From the NCBI GenBank assembly GCA_030434245.1, contig JAUISX010000003.1, forward strand, positions 140,001-204,000: 64,000 nucleotides of DNA, in the 5' to 3' direction. The stretch is from Porphyromonadaceae bacterium W3.11. Its GTDB lineage: Bacteria; Bacteroidota; Bacteroidia; Bacteroidales; Porphyromonadaceae. Under the pieces are notes generated by a model. That model was not told the origin of the DNA. It saw only the letters and a list, made by a program, of their open reading frames with translations, and did no database searches. Position 1 is the first letter of the stretch, and every line of letters starts with the position of its first letter. Shown here in pieces: positions 11,428 to 19,949 of this stretch. The position numbers and the translations under genes were made by a program.

Positions 11428-12393
11428 TTATACAAACTGAATGTACATAAGAGTACTGACACTTATAAGAACCCAAAGAGTCACCCCTAGCATTAATGAC
11501 TTTGCTCCCACCGACCTTAAGACATCACGAGAGAGTCCAGCGCCAATAAAAAATAGTGAGAGGGTGAGTGATTTCTTCGCTATCGCACTAATCACTTCTC
11601 CAACTCTAGGATAATCTCCTAGTAGATAAGTATTGATAAGCATAGCAAGAATAAAGAAAACAATAAATAGAGGGACCCCTACCTTCTGTTCCTTACTCTT
11701 AAAGATAAAGGATGTAACTAACGCTAATGGAACTATCCACAGAGCTCTTGTTAGCTTAATCGTGGTCGCAATCTCTAGTGCCTCTGATCCATATGCTTGA
11801 CCTGCCCCTACCACAGAACTTGTATCATGAATAGCTATAGCGGCCCAAAATCCGAAGTCCGCCTGACTCATGTCCAATGCTCTTCCAATATAAGGAAATA
11901 AGAAAAGAGCTACCGCATTAAGTGTAAATATTGTACCAAGAGCGACCGACATCTCCCCCTCCTGGGCTTTAACTATAGGGCCGACTGCCGCAATAGCACT
12001 TCCACCACAAATAGCGGTACCCGAACTAATCAAATAAGCGGTATTACGATTCATCTTAAAGACATACTTAGCTAACAGCCAACCCATAATCATAGTACCA
12101 ACGACAGATATAATGGTAAAGAGCATCCCATCCTTTCCTGAAGCTAAGGATGCATATAGATTCATTCCGAATCCTAGGCCTACAACTGAATATTGAAGAA
12201 GATACTTTGACATCGCTTTATTAAGCTTCGGAAAATTATTCCCTAGTGTCAAGGCATAAATAAGTCCAAATAAAAGTGCAATAGGTGGGGTGACCCACGA
12301 TCCGAAAGGGGCATTATCAGAGATTGAGGGTAACACGAGCCCTATCAATAGGATAGCAAGAATAGCAAAATATATAATCTTCTTTGTTCTCAT
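11428..12393 (-). CDS. YeiH family membrane protein (putative sulfate exporter)
   Basis: This polytopic membrane protein of the UPF0324/YeiH family has the conserved segments SGTAICGGSAIAAVGP and AIHDTSSVVGAG and roughly ten hydrophobic helices. Family members are annotated as putative sulfate exporters, with weak experimental support. I chose the ATG at 12391-12393 (MRTKKIIYF), giving 321 residues. A longer frame up to 12474 would run into the rpsA terminator at 12464-12499 and adds a poorly family-like N-terminus. It appears to be a single-gene unit. Confidence 0.85.
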   Translation of the reverse strand: MRTKKIIYFAILAILLIGLVLPSISDNAPFGSWVTPPIALLFGLIYALTLGNNFPKLNKAMSKYLLQYSVVGLGFGMNLYASLASGKDGMLFTIISVVGTMIMGWLLAKYVFKMNRNTAYLISSGTAICGGSAIAAVGPIVKAQEGEMSVALGTIFTLNAVALFLFPYIGRALDMSQADFGFWAAIAIHDTSSVVGAGQAYGSEALEIATTIKLTRALWIVPLALVTSFIFKSKEQKVGVPLFIVFFILAMLINTYLLGDYPRVGEVISAIAKKSLTLSLFFIGAGLSRDVLRSVGAKSLMLGVTLWVLISVSTLMYIQFV

Positions 12394-12463
12394 CACTTTA
12401 AATCTATACTGAGGAAATAAACAATCATAAAGAAAACATCTCACGCATAAGACTATAATCAAA

Positions 12464-12499
12464 AAGAGCGGCATATCATATCACTGACACACCGCTCTT
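12464..12499 (-). terminator. terminator of rpsA
   Basis: AAGAGCGG (12464-12471) pairs with CCGCTCTT (12492-12499). On the minus strand it is followed by TTTTTGATT. It lies 33 bp beyond the rpsA stop and argues against the long start of the next gene. Confidence 0.85.
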
Positions 12500-12531
12500 C
12501 TCTTTATAGCATTTCTACTGTATTATGTAGA

Positions 12532-14319
12532 TTACTCTTCACTCTGATCTTCAAGTTTTTCACGTAGTTCAGCAAGTGCATCAATATCTCCCAAAGTAGA
12601 TTTTTCTACCGATGCAGACTCCTGACGGATTGTTTCACGTACAGCTTGCCTTTCGTTATTAGCCTCCTGACGTTTTGCCTTTTGGTCATCTTCGAAGATA
12701 CGGCTATGGCTTACGATGATCCTTCTAGAATCACGATTAAACTCAATCACCTTGAAGTCTAATACCTCACCAAGCTGTGCTTGTGTACCATCTTCTTTTA
12801 CCAAGTGCTTAGGAGTAGCAAAACCTTCAACACCGTCAGATAGCTCTACGACAGCACCTCTGTCCATCAATTCAACGATCTTACCTTGATGAATAGTGCC
12901 AACAGCATAGGTAGTACCAAGGGTATTCCATGGATCTTCCTCTGTCTGCTTGTGACCTAAGCTTAGGCGACGATTTTCTTTATCTATCTCTAGTACAACT
13001 ACTTCGATATCAGCACCAATCTTTGTGAACTCACTTGGATGCTTAATCTTCTTAGTCCATGAAAGATCACTAATGTGGATAAGACCATCTACACCCTCAG
13101 TAAACTCAACGAAGATACCAAAGTTAGTAAAGTTACGGACCTTAGCCATGTGACGAGAGCCCACAGGGAAGCGAACATCAATATCACTCCATGGATCTGG
13201 CATCAACTGCTTCATACCAAGACTCATCTTACGCTCTTCGCGATCTAGAGTCAAGATTTGCACTTCTATTTCCTCTCCAACCTTTAGGATATCGTGTGGA
13301 GTGCGAACGTGCTGTACCCAGCTCATTTCGCTCACGTGTACCAATCCTTCAACGCCTGGAATAACCTCTACAAATGCACCGTAATCAGTGATGACAACAA
13401 CCTTACCAGTCACCTTATCACCTACCTTCAAATCAGGATCTAAGCTATCCCATGGATGTGGTGTAAGTTGCTTAAGACCTAAAGCGATACGCTTACGATC
13501 CTCATCGAAGTCAAGGATTACGACATTGATCTTCTGATCTAATTCAACAACCTCTTCTGGAGTGCGAACACGTCCCCATGATAGATCTGTGATGTGGATA
13601 AGACCATCCACGCCTCCAAGGTCGATAAACGCACCATAAGGCACGATATTCTTAACAGTACCCTCAAGCACCTGACCCTTTTCGAGAGTAGAGATAATCT
13701 CTGCACGTTGTGCTTCGAGTTCCTCTTCAATAAGAGCCTTGTGTGATACTACTACATTCTTATACTCTTGATTAACCTTGATGATACGGAATTCCATTGT
13801 TTTCTCTACAAACTCATCAAAGTCACGAATAGGCTTAACATCAATCTGAGAGCCTGGTAAGAATGCCTCAATACCAAAGATCTCTACAATCATACCGCCA
13901 CGGGTACGACTCTTAATAAAGCCCTTAACCACTTCTTGGCTTTCCATAGCCTCGGTAACACGCTCCCATGAACGTACCTGGCAAGCCTTCTTGTGTGAAA
14001 GAACTAGCTGACCCAGCTTGTTCTCTTGTGTTTCTACTAGCACCTCTACAGTATCGCCCACTGATAAATCAGGATTGTAGCGGAATTCTGCAAATGGTAC
14101 ACTTCCGTAGGATTTGAAACCTACATCGACAATTACCTCGCGCTTTCCAATAGACTTAATCTTTCCTTCAACGATTTCGCCTTCTTCGACATCTCCTAGC
14201 GTTGCTTCGTACTGTTTTGCAAGGTTCTCAACCTCTGCAGGAGACTCTGTGGTCGCACGTTCGAAGCTGTCCCAATCGAAACCTTCTAGAGGTTTCACTT
14301 CTTCGTAGTAATTCTTCAT
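12532..14319 (-). CDS. rpsA: 30S ribosomal protein S1
   Basis: The 595 residues hold six S1 RNA-binding repeats. Several show the signature 'VxGxVxxIxxYGAFVxLxxGVxGLIHxSxLSW', and there is a charged C-terminal tail rich in Glu, Gln and Lys. S1 binds mRNA and promotes translation initiation. The length matches the Bacteroidetes form. A promoter (ATTG-N19-TACCTTTG, 14464-14494) lies about 145 bp upstream, so the mRNA has a leader of some 135 nt. That leader could carry regulation, as S1 autoregulates in other bacteria. A strong terminator follows. Confidence 0.97.
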   Translation of the reverse strand: MKNYYEEVKPLEGFDWDSFERATTESPAEVENLAKQYEATLGDVEEGEIVEGKIKSIGKREVIVDVGFKSYGSVPFAEFRYNPDLSVGDTVEVLVETQENKLGQLVLSHKKACQVRSWERVTEAMESQEVVKGFIKSRTRGGMIVEIFGIEAFLPGSQIDVKPIRDFDEFVEKTMEFRIIKVNQEYKNVVVSHKALIEEELEAQRAEIISTLEKGQVLEGTVKNIVPYGAFIDLGGVDGLIHITDLSWGRVRTPEEVVELDQKINVVILDFDEDRKRIALGLKQLTPHPWDSLDPDLKVGDKVTGKVVVITDYGAFVEVIPGVEGLVHVSEMSWVQHVRTPHDILKVGEEIEVQILTLDREERKMSLGMKQLMPDPWSDIDVRFPVGSRHMAKVRNFTNFGIFVEFTEGVDGLIHISDLSWTKKIKHPSEFTKIGADIEVVVLEIDKENRRLSLGHKQTEEDPWNTLGTTYAVGTIHQGKIVELMDRGAVVELSDGVEGFATPKHLVKEDGTQAQLGEVLDFKVIEFNRDSRRIIVSHSRIFEDDQKAKRQEANNERQAVRETIRQESASVEKSTLGDIDALAELREKLEDQSEE

Positions 14320-14463
14320 TTAAAAAAATTGGTGAATAAAATAAATTAGTTAACTCTCAAATCCTGAGCCCATCACAATAACGATATGACATCAGGATAT
14401 AAAAAACATCTCCCCACGTGCCCCTACTCATACAGAATACGGACTCCGTGGAAAAGACTTCTG

Positions 14464-14494
14464 CAAAGGTATAAAAAACTTCGTGAAAAACAAT
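14464..14494 (-). promoter_or_regulatory. rpsA promoter
   Basis: The -7 box is TACCTTTG (complement at 14464-14471) and the -33 box is ATTG, with a 19-bp spacer. This is a near-perfect Bacteroidetes promoter. Confidence 0.65.
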
Positions 14495-14522
14495 AAGTTA
14501 CAGCAAAAAAAAGCAAATATTA

Positions 14523-14918
14523 TCAATCAAGATATGAGATAATGGCTTCCTGAATCTCTTTTTGCTCTTCTTCTGTTAGCTCCTCTCTTTCAGAAGTAAA
14601 GTCTAGATCCTTCTCATTCCAGATTGGAATAAGATGCATATGAGCATGAGGGACCTCTAAGCCTATTACTGACACAGAGACTTTCACACACCCACTCACT
14701 TTCTTAATCGCCGCTGCGATCTTCTTACTAAAGGACATCATGCTAGCCAATTCCTCATCAGATAAATCAAAGAAATCATTTACCTCACGCTTTGGCACCA
14801 CTAAGGTATGCCCCTTCTGCACTGGGTTTATATCCAGAAAAGCAAATAGGTCCTCTGTCTCTGCTATTTTATAACAAGGAATTTCACCTTCTATTATTTT
14901 CGAAAAAATGGTTGACAT
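14523..14918 (-). CDS. HIT family hydrolase
   Basis: This 131-residue histidine-triad protein has the catalytic HAHMH at residues 91-95 inside VPHAHMHLIP. HIT proteins hydrolyse nucleoside phosphoramidates and dinucleotide-type compounds, but the physiological substrate is usually unknown. N-terminal elements (FSKIIEGEIPCYKI, FLDINPVQKGHTLVVPK) are typical of the HinT-like branch. It begins 20 bp after greA and shares its promoter. Confidence 0.93.
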   Translation of the reverse strand: MSTIFSKIIEGEIPCYKIAETEDLFAFLDINPVQKGHTLVVPKREVNDFFDLSDEELASMMSFSKKIAAAIKKVSGCVKVSVSVIGLEVPHAHMHLIPIWNEKDLDFTSEREELTEEEQKEIQEAIISYLD

Positions 14919-14938
14919 TTCACTTCAGCTCTAATAAT

Positions 14939-15409
14939 TTAAATCGAAATCTCTTCTATCTTAAAGGTCACAGTACCGATAGGCACTTCTATATCCACGA
15001 CATCACCCACTTTCTTACCGATTATACCCTGTGCAATCGGAGTAGAGATAGCCATTTTACCTTTCTTGATATCACTCTCAGTATCACTCACTATTTGATA
15101 AGTTTTGAGCTGATTATTGCTCATATTACGGATTGTCACAGTGTTCAACATCTGAACAGTATCCGTACTCATCTTGCTCGTATCAATTATACGAACATTA
15201 GCCAACTGCATCCTAAGCTGACCAATCCTATCCTCTAGCAGGGCTTGCTTTTCTTTGGCTGCAGAGTACTCAGCATTTTCAGATAGGTCACCTTTATCAC
15301 GAGCCTCAGAGATCGCCTGGATGACCTCTGGTCTCTCCACCTCCTCCAACTTCTTGATTTCATCTAAGAGCTTTTCATAGCCCTCCTCTGTCATATAAAT
15401 ATATTCCAT
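14939..15409 (-). CDS. greA: transcription elongation factor GreA
   Basis: GreA rescues backtracked RNA polymerase by stimulating transcript cleavage. The 156 residues show the N-terminal coiled coil with the conserved acidic tip region (SEARDKGDLSENAEYSAAKEKQ) and the C-terminal FKBP-like globule (TPIAQGIIGKKVGDVVDIEVP). The length is standard. It is the first gene of a unit with the HIT protein. The promoter at 15639-15670 implies a 5' leader of about 220 nt. Confidence 0.97.
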   Translation of the reverse strand: MEYIYMTEEGYEKLLDEIKKLEEVERPEVIQAISEARDKGDLSENAEYSAAKEKQALLEDRIGQLRMQLANVRIIDTSKMSTDTVQMLNTVTIRNMSNNQLKTYQIVSDTESDIKKGKMAISTPIAQGIIGKKVGDVVDIEVPIGTVTFKIEEISI

Positions 15410-15638
15410 AATAATCTCTTATATCATTATGTTTCGAACCACACAACCTATTATCAGGACAATCGGGTAAAAAAGAAACAATCCCGAATACGGTAAGCCG
15501 ATCTTGCTCATACCGTACTTGGAATCGCTACCGATTAACCACAATGATGTAAATAAAAGGTTGCTACAACTCTCTAACTTTAACTTAATCTTATTTATTA
15601 AGGTTCTTATTAATTGCTTAGCAATCAAATACCTGAGA

Positions 15639-15670
15639 CAAATGTAATCCAACATTTTGAATTATCCAAA
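15639..15670 (-). promoter_or_regulatory. greA-HIT promoter
   Basis: On the minus strand this reads TTTG-N20-TACATTTG, an exact match to both boxes. It implies transcription starting near 15632. Confidence 0.75.
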
Positions 15671-15724
15671 TATCTACACAAATTGATTTGAAATACAGCT
15701 GTACAGCAAGCAATAATTCTTCTC

Positions 15725-15792
15725 ATAGGAAACATTTCCGTTTCCTATATAAAGGATTTATTTTCCTTATAGGAAGCATTTCTCTTTCCTAT
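15725..15792. repeat. small palindromic intergenic repeat, copy 2
   Basis: Two adjacent hairpins are present: ATAGGAAA...TTTCCTAT (15725-15748), and a second related one at 15769-15792. They are separated by an AAAGGATTT-rich linker. The layout resembles the elements at 2735-2783 and 38628-38695. Confidence 0.5.
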
Positions 15793-16060
15793 GTCAAAAA
15801 AATAGCCGCTTTGTACAGGCACAACAAATCATTAACGAAATAATTAGGAAGGACTATTAAGCATGCCTTTCACAGACATCAACACTCTCTCAATTCTGAT
15901 CCAAGCCCTCATTACTGGTGCTAGACGTCATTAATGATAAGTACACCACTTCACAACTCTCCACATCAGGTAAGTGGTAAGAATGCCAGTCCTTAAACCT
16001 ACATAATAGAAAAAAGCGGATAAGTAGTAAACCACTTAACCGCTCTTTGAATATCAAGAG

Positions 16061-16134
16061 TAGCGAGAGCGAGACTTGAACTCGCGACCTCAGGATTATG
16101 AATCCTGCGCTCTAACCAGCTGAGCTACCTCGCC
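16061..16134 (-). tRNA. tRNA-Met (CAT)
   Basis: The cloverleaf fits 74 nt on the minus strand: acceptor GGCGAGG/TCTCGCT with wobble pairs, D-stem GCTC/GAGC, anticodon stem CAGGA/TCCTG around the loop TTCATAA, and T-arm GCGAG-TTCAAGT-CTCGC. CCA is not encoded. The anticodon CAT makes it elongator tRNA-Met; a lysidine-type tRNA-Ile2 is the alternative. It lacks the initiator hallmarks. Confidence 0.9.
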
Positions 16135-16145
16135 ATTTGTGATTG

Positions 16146-16176
16146 CAAAGATACCTAAAAAATTAATATCTCCAAG
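16146..16176 (-). promoter_or_regulatory. tRNA-Met promoter
   Basis: The -7 box TATCTTTG and a CTTG -33 box with a 19-bp spacer lie just upstream of the tRNA on the minus strand. Confidence 0.7.
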
Positions 16177-16228
16177 TTTTTTGGGGGTAAATTTCAGATT
16201 TTTTTTTGCGATCACACTTGATTTTCCT

Positions 16229-17005
16229 TTAGAACAAGTAACTAAAGCCCAAACTTACGTATAATGGGTGCATATTGTTATATGCCATATAGCTTTTAGA
16301 CTTAAAGATATTATTGAAGCTATACTTTAGGTCAGCAAAGACCAGAAAATGGCTATAGGCCTTCCAACTGCCACCAACCTGCATACCAGTCTCAAACCTT
16401 CTTAATTCATTTTTAAAATCAAATGAAGCCTTATTATCTGCACCAAAGATAAGCTTTTCACCAAGCGGTGAGCCTACTCGAAAGTGACCATCTGTCACAT
16501 GTCCAGAGAAGTCCCCATCCATTCTATAAGCCATATATAAGCCTCCGTTCACCTTGCCGGAATTATTGATCTTGTAAGCCACCTGAATAGGCATAGCCAA
16601 ATAAGTACTAGTAAATGATGTAAAAACAGTACCAGTCCATACGCCCTCTATTACACTACCAGAGTTCTCGATCTTAGTACTATAATTCTTCACTCTAGCA
16701 GTAGCATCCATCCCCTTCTGCTCAAACCTCAAGCCAGACATTATTCCCCAGGGCCCATTAGGCTCCAGCCACTTAGTCACAACAGCTTCGATGAGTCCAT
16801 TCATTTTGGGTTTATAATTCTCAATAGACCTCATCTCCACAGGCATCGGAACCGGCACTGGTCCACCTACATTTGCTCCTGCTCTAAGCTCAAAAGTCCA
16901 CCCATTAGCTCTTGCACGTTCTAACTGCTTGCTTTGTGCAAAAACGACAGTACATAGGGATACAGCCACAATTGCCAATATTGCTCTCTTTATCATAGCT
17001 TTCAT
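16229..17005 (-). CDS. outer membrane beta-barrel protein (porin-like family)
   Basis: The 258 residues begin with a signal peptide (hydrophobic to about residue 23, ending VFAQ). The body is rich in alternating beta strands and ends in an aromatic C-terminus (YVSLGFSYLF) typical of outer-membrane barrels in Bacteroidetes. It starts 15 bp after the PCMD lipoprotein gene, so the two are co-transcribed. This lipoprotein/barrel pairing is common in the phylum, but no substrate can be assigned. The tRNA-Met lies downstream on the same strand. Confidence 0.75.
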   Translation of the reverse strand: MKAMIKRAILAIVAVSLCTVVFAQSKQLERARANGWTFELRAGANVGGPVPVPMPVEMRSIENYKPKMNGLIEAVVTKWLEPNGPWGIMSGLRFEQKGMDATARVKNYSTKIENSGSVIEGVWTGTVFTSFTSTYLAMPIQVAYKINNSGKVNGGLYMAYRMDGDFSGHVTDGHFRVGSPLGEKLIFGADNKASFDFKNELRRFETGMQVGGSWKAYSHFLVFADLKYSFNNIFKSKSYMAYNNMHPLYVSLGFSYLF

Positions 17006-17020
17006 TATCTGGTTCTTACC

Positions 17021-18130
17021 TTACTCAAAATAAACTTTCACCTCATCAACCAATAAAGCACTTCCTACAGCACCTTCAAATTGATCTCCTCCTTTACTTG
17101 AAGCCATAAGAATGGTAAAGTTATACCCCTTTCTAGCGAGCTTCTCAGCATCTACCGTTTTACCATCTTTCATCTCAAACTCCACCTCAAAGCGGGTCCA
17201 TTCATCGGTCTCCACAGGATCCTCTATTTTAGCAACAGATACAATATTTGGATGATCCTTAATATTGGTCCCATCTAGCACTGGCACTTCATCTGTAACC
17301 TCGTAGAAAACAGCGTAGAAGTCGAAGATATCTCTCCGATCTTTTATCTCCTTGTTATCTTTATTAATAAACTTATCTCCAGCCTTGTACTTATAATAAC
17401 CTGTCATTGCTAATGGTTTTTTATCTACAGGTATTCCAAAGCGAGTTGCCTTTAGAGCATCAGTCAAAACACTACCACCATCAAGCTTGCCTAAAAAAAG
17501 GCTACCAGCTGCAATCGGTTTTTTCAAAACAGTACCAAAGAATCCAGTACTCAGTGTGGTCAATCGAACACACTTACCCTGGTAACCATCGGCGAACTGA
17601 TGTACAGGGTATTTCTCTGCAGGGTCTTTACCTGCCATAAAGGCATACCCAAGATTTGAGCTTTCCCACTCCTGGGTTGCATCCTCACCTGGACCATTCA
17701 AAAAGACATGATAATGACTTCCACTTCCTTGCTCTCTGACATACTCAAATGAATATCCTTCAGGCACTCCTCTATCGGGAACGACAGATACAGTGTACTC
17801 TTTTTTCCATTTACCATCTTCTGAAGTAACGGTGTACTTCACAGGATGAGTAAAGTCTTGGGCAACACCACTTTCAGGAGAAATCTTAGCCCCGTCGGTC
17901 AAAACAAAAGTAGGAGTAATCGCGGTAATGTTAGTCCACCCATTAACGGGTAATACCACCGTCGTATTGGTTATCTGTGGCTCTCGAAGTAACTCCAAAT
18001 CATCCACCGTAACGCTTAGAATGTCTGCCTCTGCATTTGGGGCCTCTTTTCTGATACACCCAGAAAATAAACAATGCATAAGCAAAAGAAAGACAACTCC
18101 CTTCAACCCATTCACTGAAGTCTTATCCAT
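17021..18130 (-). CDS. PCMD domain lipoprotein
   Basis: The 369 residues start with a lipoprotein signal peptide and lipobox LFSGC (Cys25). An Ig-like segment (about 35-115, ending in a 'YTVTSEDGKWKKEYTVSV' strand pattern) follows. The C-terminal part matches the putative carbohydrate-metabolism domain (PCMD) style, with 'YKYKAGDKF', 'FDFYAVFYEV' and a terminal 'LLVDEVKVYFE'. Such proteins sit on the cell surface or in the outer-membrane leaflet and are thought to bind glycans; this is family inference only. It is the first gene of a unit with the beta-barrel protein downstream. The IS256 element inserted about 190 bp upstream of it. Confidence 0.75.
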   Translation of the reverse strand: MDKTSVNGLKGVVFLLLMHCLFSGCIRKEAPNAEADILSVTVDDLELLREPQITNTTVVLPVNGWTNITAITPTFVLTDGAKISPESGVAQDFTHPVKYTVTSEDGKWKKEYTVSVVPDRGVPEGYSFEYVREQGSGSHYHVFLNGPGEDATQEWESSNLGYAFMAGKDPAEKYPVHQFADGYQGKCVRLTTLSTGFFGTVLKKPIAAGSLFLGKLDGGSVLTDALKATRFGIPVDKKPLAMTGYYKYKAGDKFINKDNKEIKDRRDIFDFYAVFYEVTDEVPVLDGTNIKDHPNIVSVAKIEDPVETDEWTRFEVEFEMKDGKTVDAEKLARKGYNFTILMASSKGGDQFEGAVGSALLVDEVKVYFE

Positions 18131-18310
18131 AAATAATCAAACTGATAAAATTAGTATTTCTTGATTTGCTATGCAAAGGTAATTAAAAAAATTTTTACGA
18201 ATAGTCGAATATCGCAATATAGCTTTCCAGACATAACATAGATAGACTTCATTTGAAGTGCTTTTCACTCTAAACGAGTAACAGAGTCCTATAATGAGAC
18301 AAAATGATGT

Positions 18311-18318
18311 AAGACTAT
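18311..18318. repeat. target site duplication, left copy
   Basis: AAGACTAT is directly repeated at 19756-19763 and flanks the IS256 element. An 8-bp length is normal for this family. Confidence 0.9.
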
Positions 18319-19755
18319 GGTAGTGTCCCCAAAAGTGTGTACGCCAGAATGCGTCTCTGAAAAGCAAACCTACATATTTTTTCGCTTTGTTTTCCATAAA
18401 CATTAAAGATAGACCAATAAAGAATTAAGGCAAGGCTGTCGTAGCACCGCGGAGACACCGCCTTGCCGTATTCTTTTAGGTTGATATCTTTGTGTTGGAA
18501 AATAAAGCACATTGTTGTTATTTACTTTTCATTGTTCTTCCTAAGTCCAAGAGTTAGATCTCCTATTCTTTTCTTCAGATAGGTTGCATTGATTGCAATA
18601 CTACCTATCAAGTGTAGAGCGGATTCTACGCTAGGTAATGCACATTTATATCGAGCCCCTTTCTTTACCTGTCTATTGAAGCGTTCTATCCAGTTAGTAC
18701 TATGAATGTACTTGCGAACACTGACGTCGTATTTTAGGTATGTGAAGTAATACTCTATCCTCTGACCGTTAGCTATTTTTGTGAGAAAAGGATAGCTCTT
18801 ACGCCATCTGAACGCAAAGTTTTTAAAGCTCTCTAGGCCATCTAAAGGTGAGCTTCTTGAGCCGTCTTTACTAAAGACCTCCTGTAGATCACTTGCGATG
18901 GCTGACTTATCTCGAGGGCGTATCTTTCGAGTTATTTCTCGCTGTAGATGCACCGTGCAGAGCTGGACTTCCACTTCTGTAAAGTGCTCACGTGCAACCT
19001 CTTCAATGTTATTCAACCCGTCTGAAATGATTAGTCCTACCTCTTCGAGTCCTCGGCTTTTTAGATCCTCAAAAAACTCGCCCCAGATGCCGCTTCCCTC
19101 TGTTGGATTATTATAGACACCCACGATGTCTCGACGTCCTTCGCTATCTAAACTCATCACTACAAAAAATGCCTCCTTGCTCACACTTTCTCCTCTCCGT
19201 ACAGGAAGATATGTAGCATCGATAACAAGTGCCTCTAAAGTCCTCGGTAGACGTCTTTGACGCCACTCTTCTACTGCTTCTTGGGTTGATAAGGAGAGAC
19301 GATTGATTTGACTCGTACTATAACGTTTACCATACAAACGCTCGAATACTCCAGAGATATCCTCCATCGTATTACCGCAGCTATATAGATAACCTGCTAG
19401 TTCTCCCATCTCTTTCTCTTGATCTTTGAGAACGCCTAAAATCAAGGGCATGAAGCCCTGCTGCCGAGTTCGGGGTACTCGTAATTCTAGCATATTACCA
19501 CTCGCAAAGATGCGACGGGGGCGGTATCCATTGCTCACATCGCCACTATCTTCTTTATACAGTTCCCTCTCCCCTTGCATCGCTATTTCGATGATTAACT
19601 CCATTAAACGACCAACTCCATTTGGCTCTGTCATCACGTTTGATAGAATTTCCTTAAATTGCATTTGTGTAAGTCTCATCTTCTTGTTTATCTTTTGTTT
19701 TTAACTTTTCAAAGATAACATTCTTGGGACTTACACACTTTTTGGGGACAGTATC
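18319..19755 (-). mobile_element. intact IS256-family insertion sequence
   Basis: The 1437-bp element is bounded by imperfect terminal inverted repeats: GGTAGTGTCCCCAAAAGTGT at the left end and GATACTGTCCCCAAAAAGTG on the opposite strand at the right. It is flanked by an exact 8-bp target duplication, AAGACTAT, at 18311-18318 and 19756-19763. It carries one transposase gene. The clean ends and duplication indicate recent or at least undecayed insertion. Decayed ends of related elements are at 42343-42433 and 48321-48403. Confidence 0.93.
18522..19679 (-). CDS. IS256-family (Mutator-like) transposase
   Basis: This 385-residue DDE transposase catalyses cut-and-paste or circle-mediated movement of the element. 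The catalytic residues are visible: Asp154 in VIDATYLPV, Asp220 in IISDGLNN and Glu332 in STNWIERFNRQVKKG. The family's C-x2-H motif is also visible (Cys241, His244). The frame is intact from the N-terminal domain to the basic C-terminus, so the enzyme may be active. A TATCTTTG -7 box lies at 19710-19717 just inside the right end. Confidence 0.96.
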   Translation of the reverse strand: MRLTQMQFKEILSNVMTEPNGVGRLMELIIEIAMQGERELYKEDSGDVSNGYRPRRIFASGNMLELRVPRTRQQGFMPLILGVLKDQEKEMGELAGYLYSCGNTMEDISGVFERLYGKRYSTSQINRLSLSTQEAVEEWRQRRLPRTLEALVIDATYLPVRRGESVSKEAFFVVMSLDSEGRRDIVGVYNNPTEGSGIWGEFFEDLKSRGLEEVGLIISDGLNNIEEVAREHFTEVEVQLCTVHLQREITRKIRPRDKSAIASDLQEVFSKDGSRSSPLDGLESFKNFAFRWRKSYPFLTKIANGQRIEYYFTYLKYDVSVRKYIHSTNWIERFNRQVKKGARYKCALPSVESALHLIGSIAINATYLKKRIGDLTLGLRKNNEK

Positions 19756-19763
19756 AAGACTAT
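19756..19763. repeat. target site duplication, right copy
   Basis: AAGACTAT, identical to 18311-18318. Confidence 0.9.
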
Positions 19764-19872
19764 TCTTTCATGTAGGCATATCCTTTTTCAATCGGTTCTC
19801 AGAACAATAACCGTTCCACAACTAGTTGAGAGTACCTATCACCAACAAAGAACCTACTACTCACAAATAAAA

Positions 19873-19917
19873 AGTGTCCGACAAAAGTCATTCATGCGAA
19901 CACTTCTGTCGGACACT
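19873..19917 (-). terminator. terminator of the M13 peptidase gene
   Basis: There is an 11-bp perfect stem (AGTGTCCGACA, 19873-19883, with 19907-19917) and a 23-nt loop. On the minus strand it is followed by TTTTTATTT. Confidence 0.85.
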
Positions 19918-19949
19918 AAGAATATTGTAATTAATAGCTTTGTAAACTA

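Larger units (their letters stand above)
15410..16060. other. greA leader and intergenic region
   Basis: Nearest greA is a leader of about 220 nt with two hairpins: TACGGTA/TACCGTA (15489-15517) and AATCG-CTAC-CGATT (15523-15536). Beyond the promoter lie paired palindromes (15725-15792) and about 270 bp without recognisable features up to the tRNA. No convincing gene is present. Confidence 0.5.

Noticed and set aside
12394-12474. upstream start of the YeiH-like gene
   Set aside because: It would overlap the rpsA terminator hairpin, and the added residues are not family-like.
15419-15655. 78-residue frame upstream of greA
   Set aside because: Its start codon lies upstream of the greA promoter start point, it has no ribosome site, and its composition is AT-driven. 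The greA leader explains the region better.
16061-16134. initiator tRNA-fMet
   Set aside because: The D-arm and acceptor end do not show the initiator pattern; elongator Met (or Ile2) fits better.
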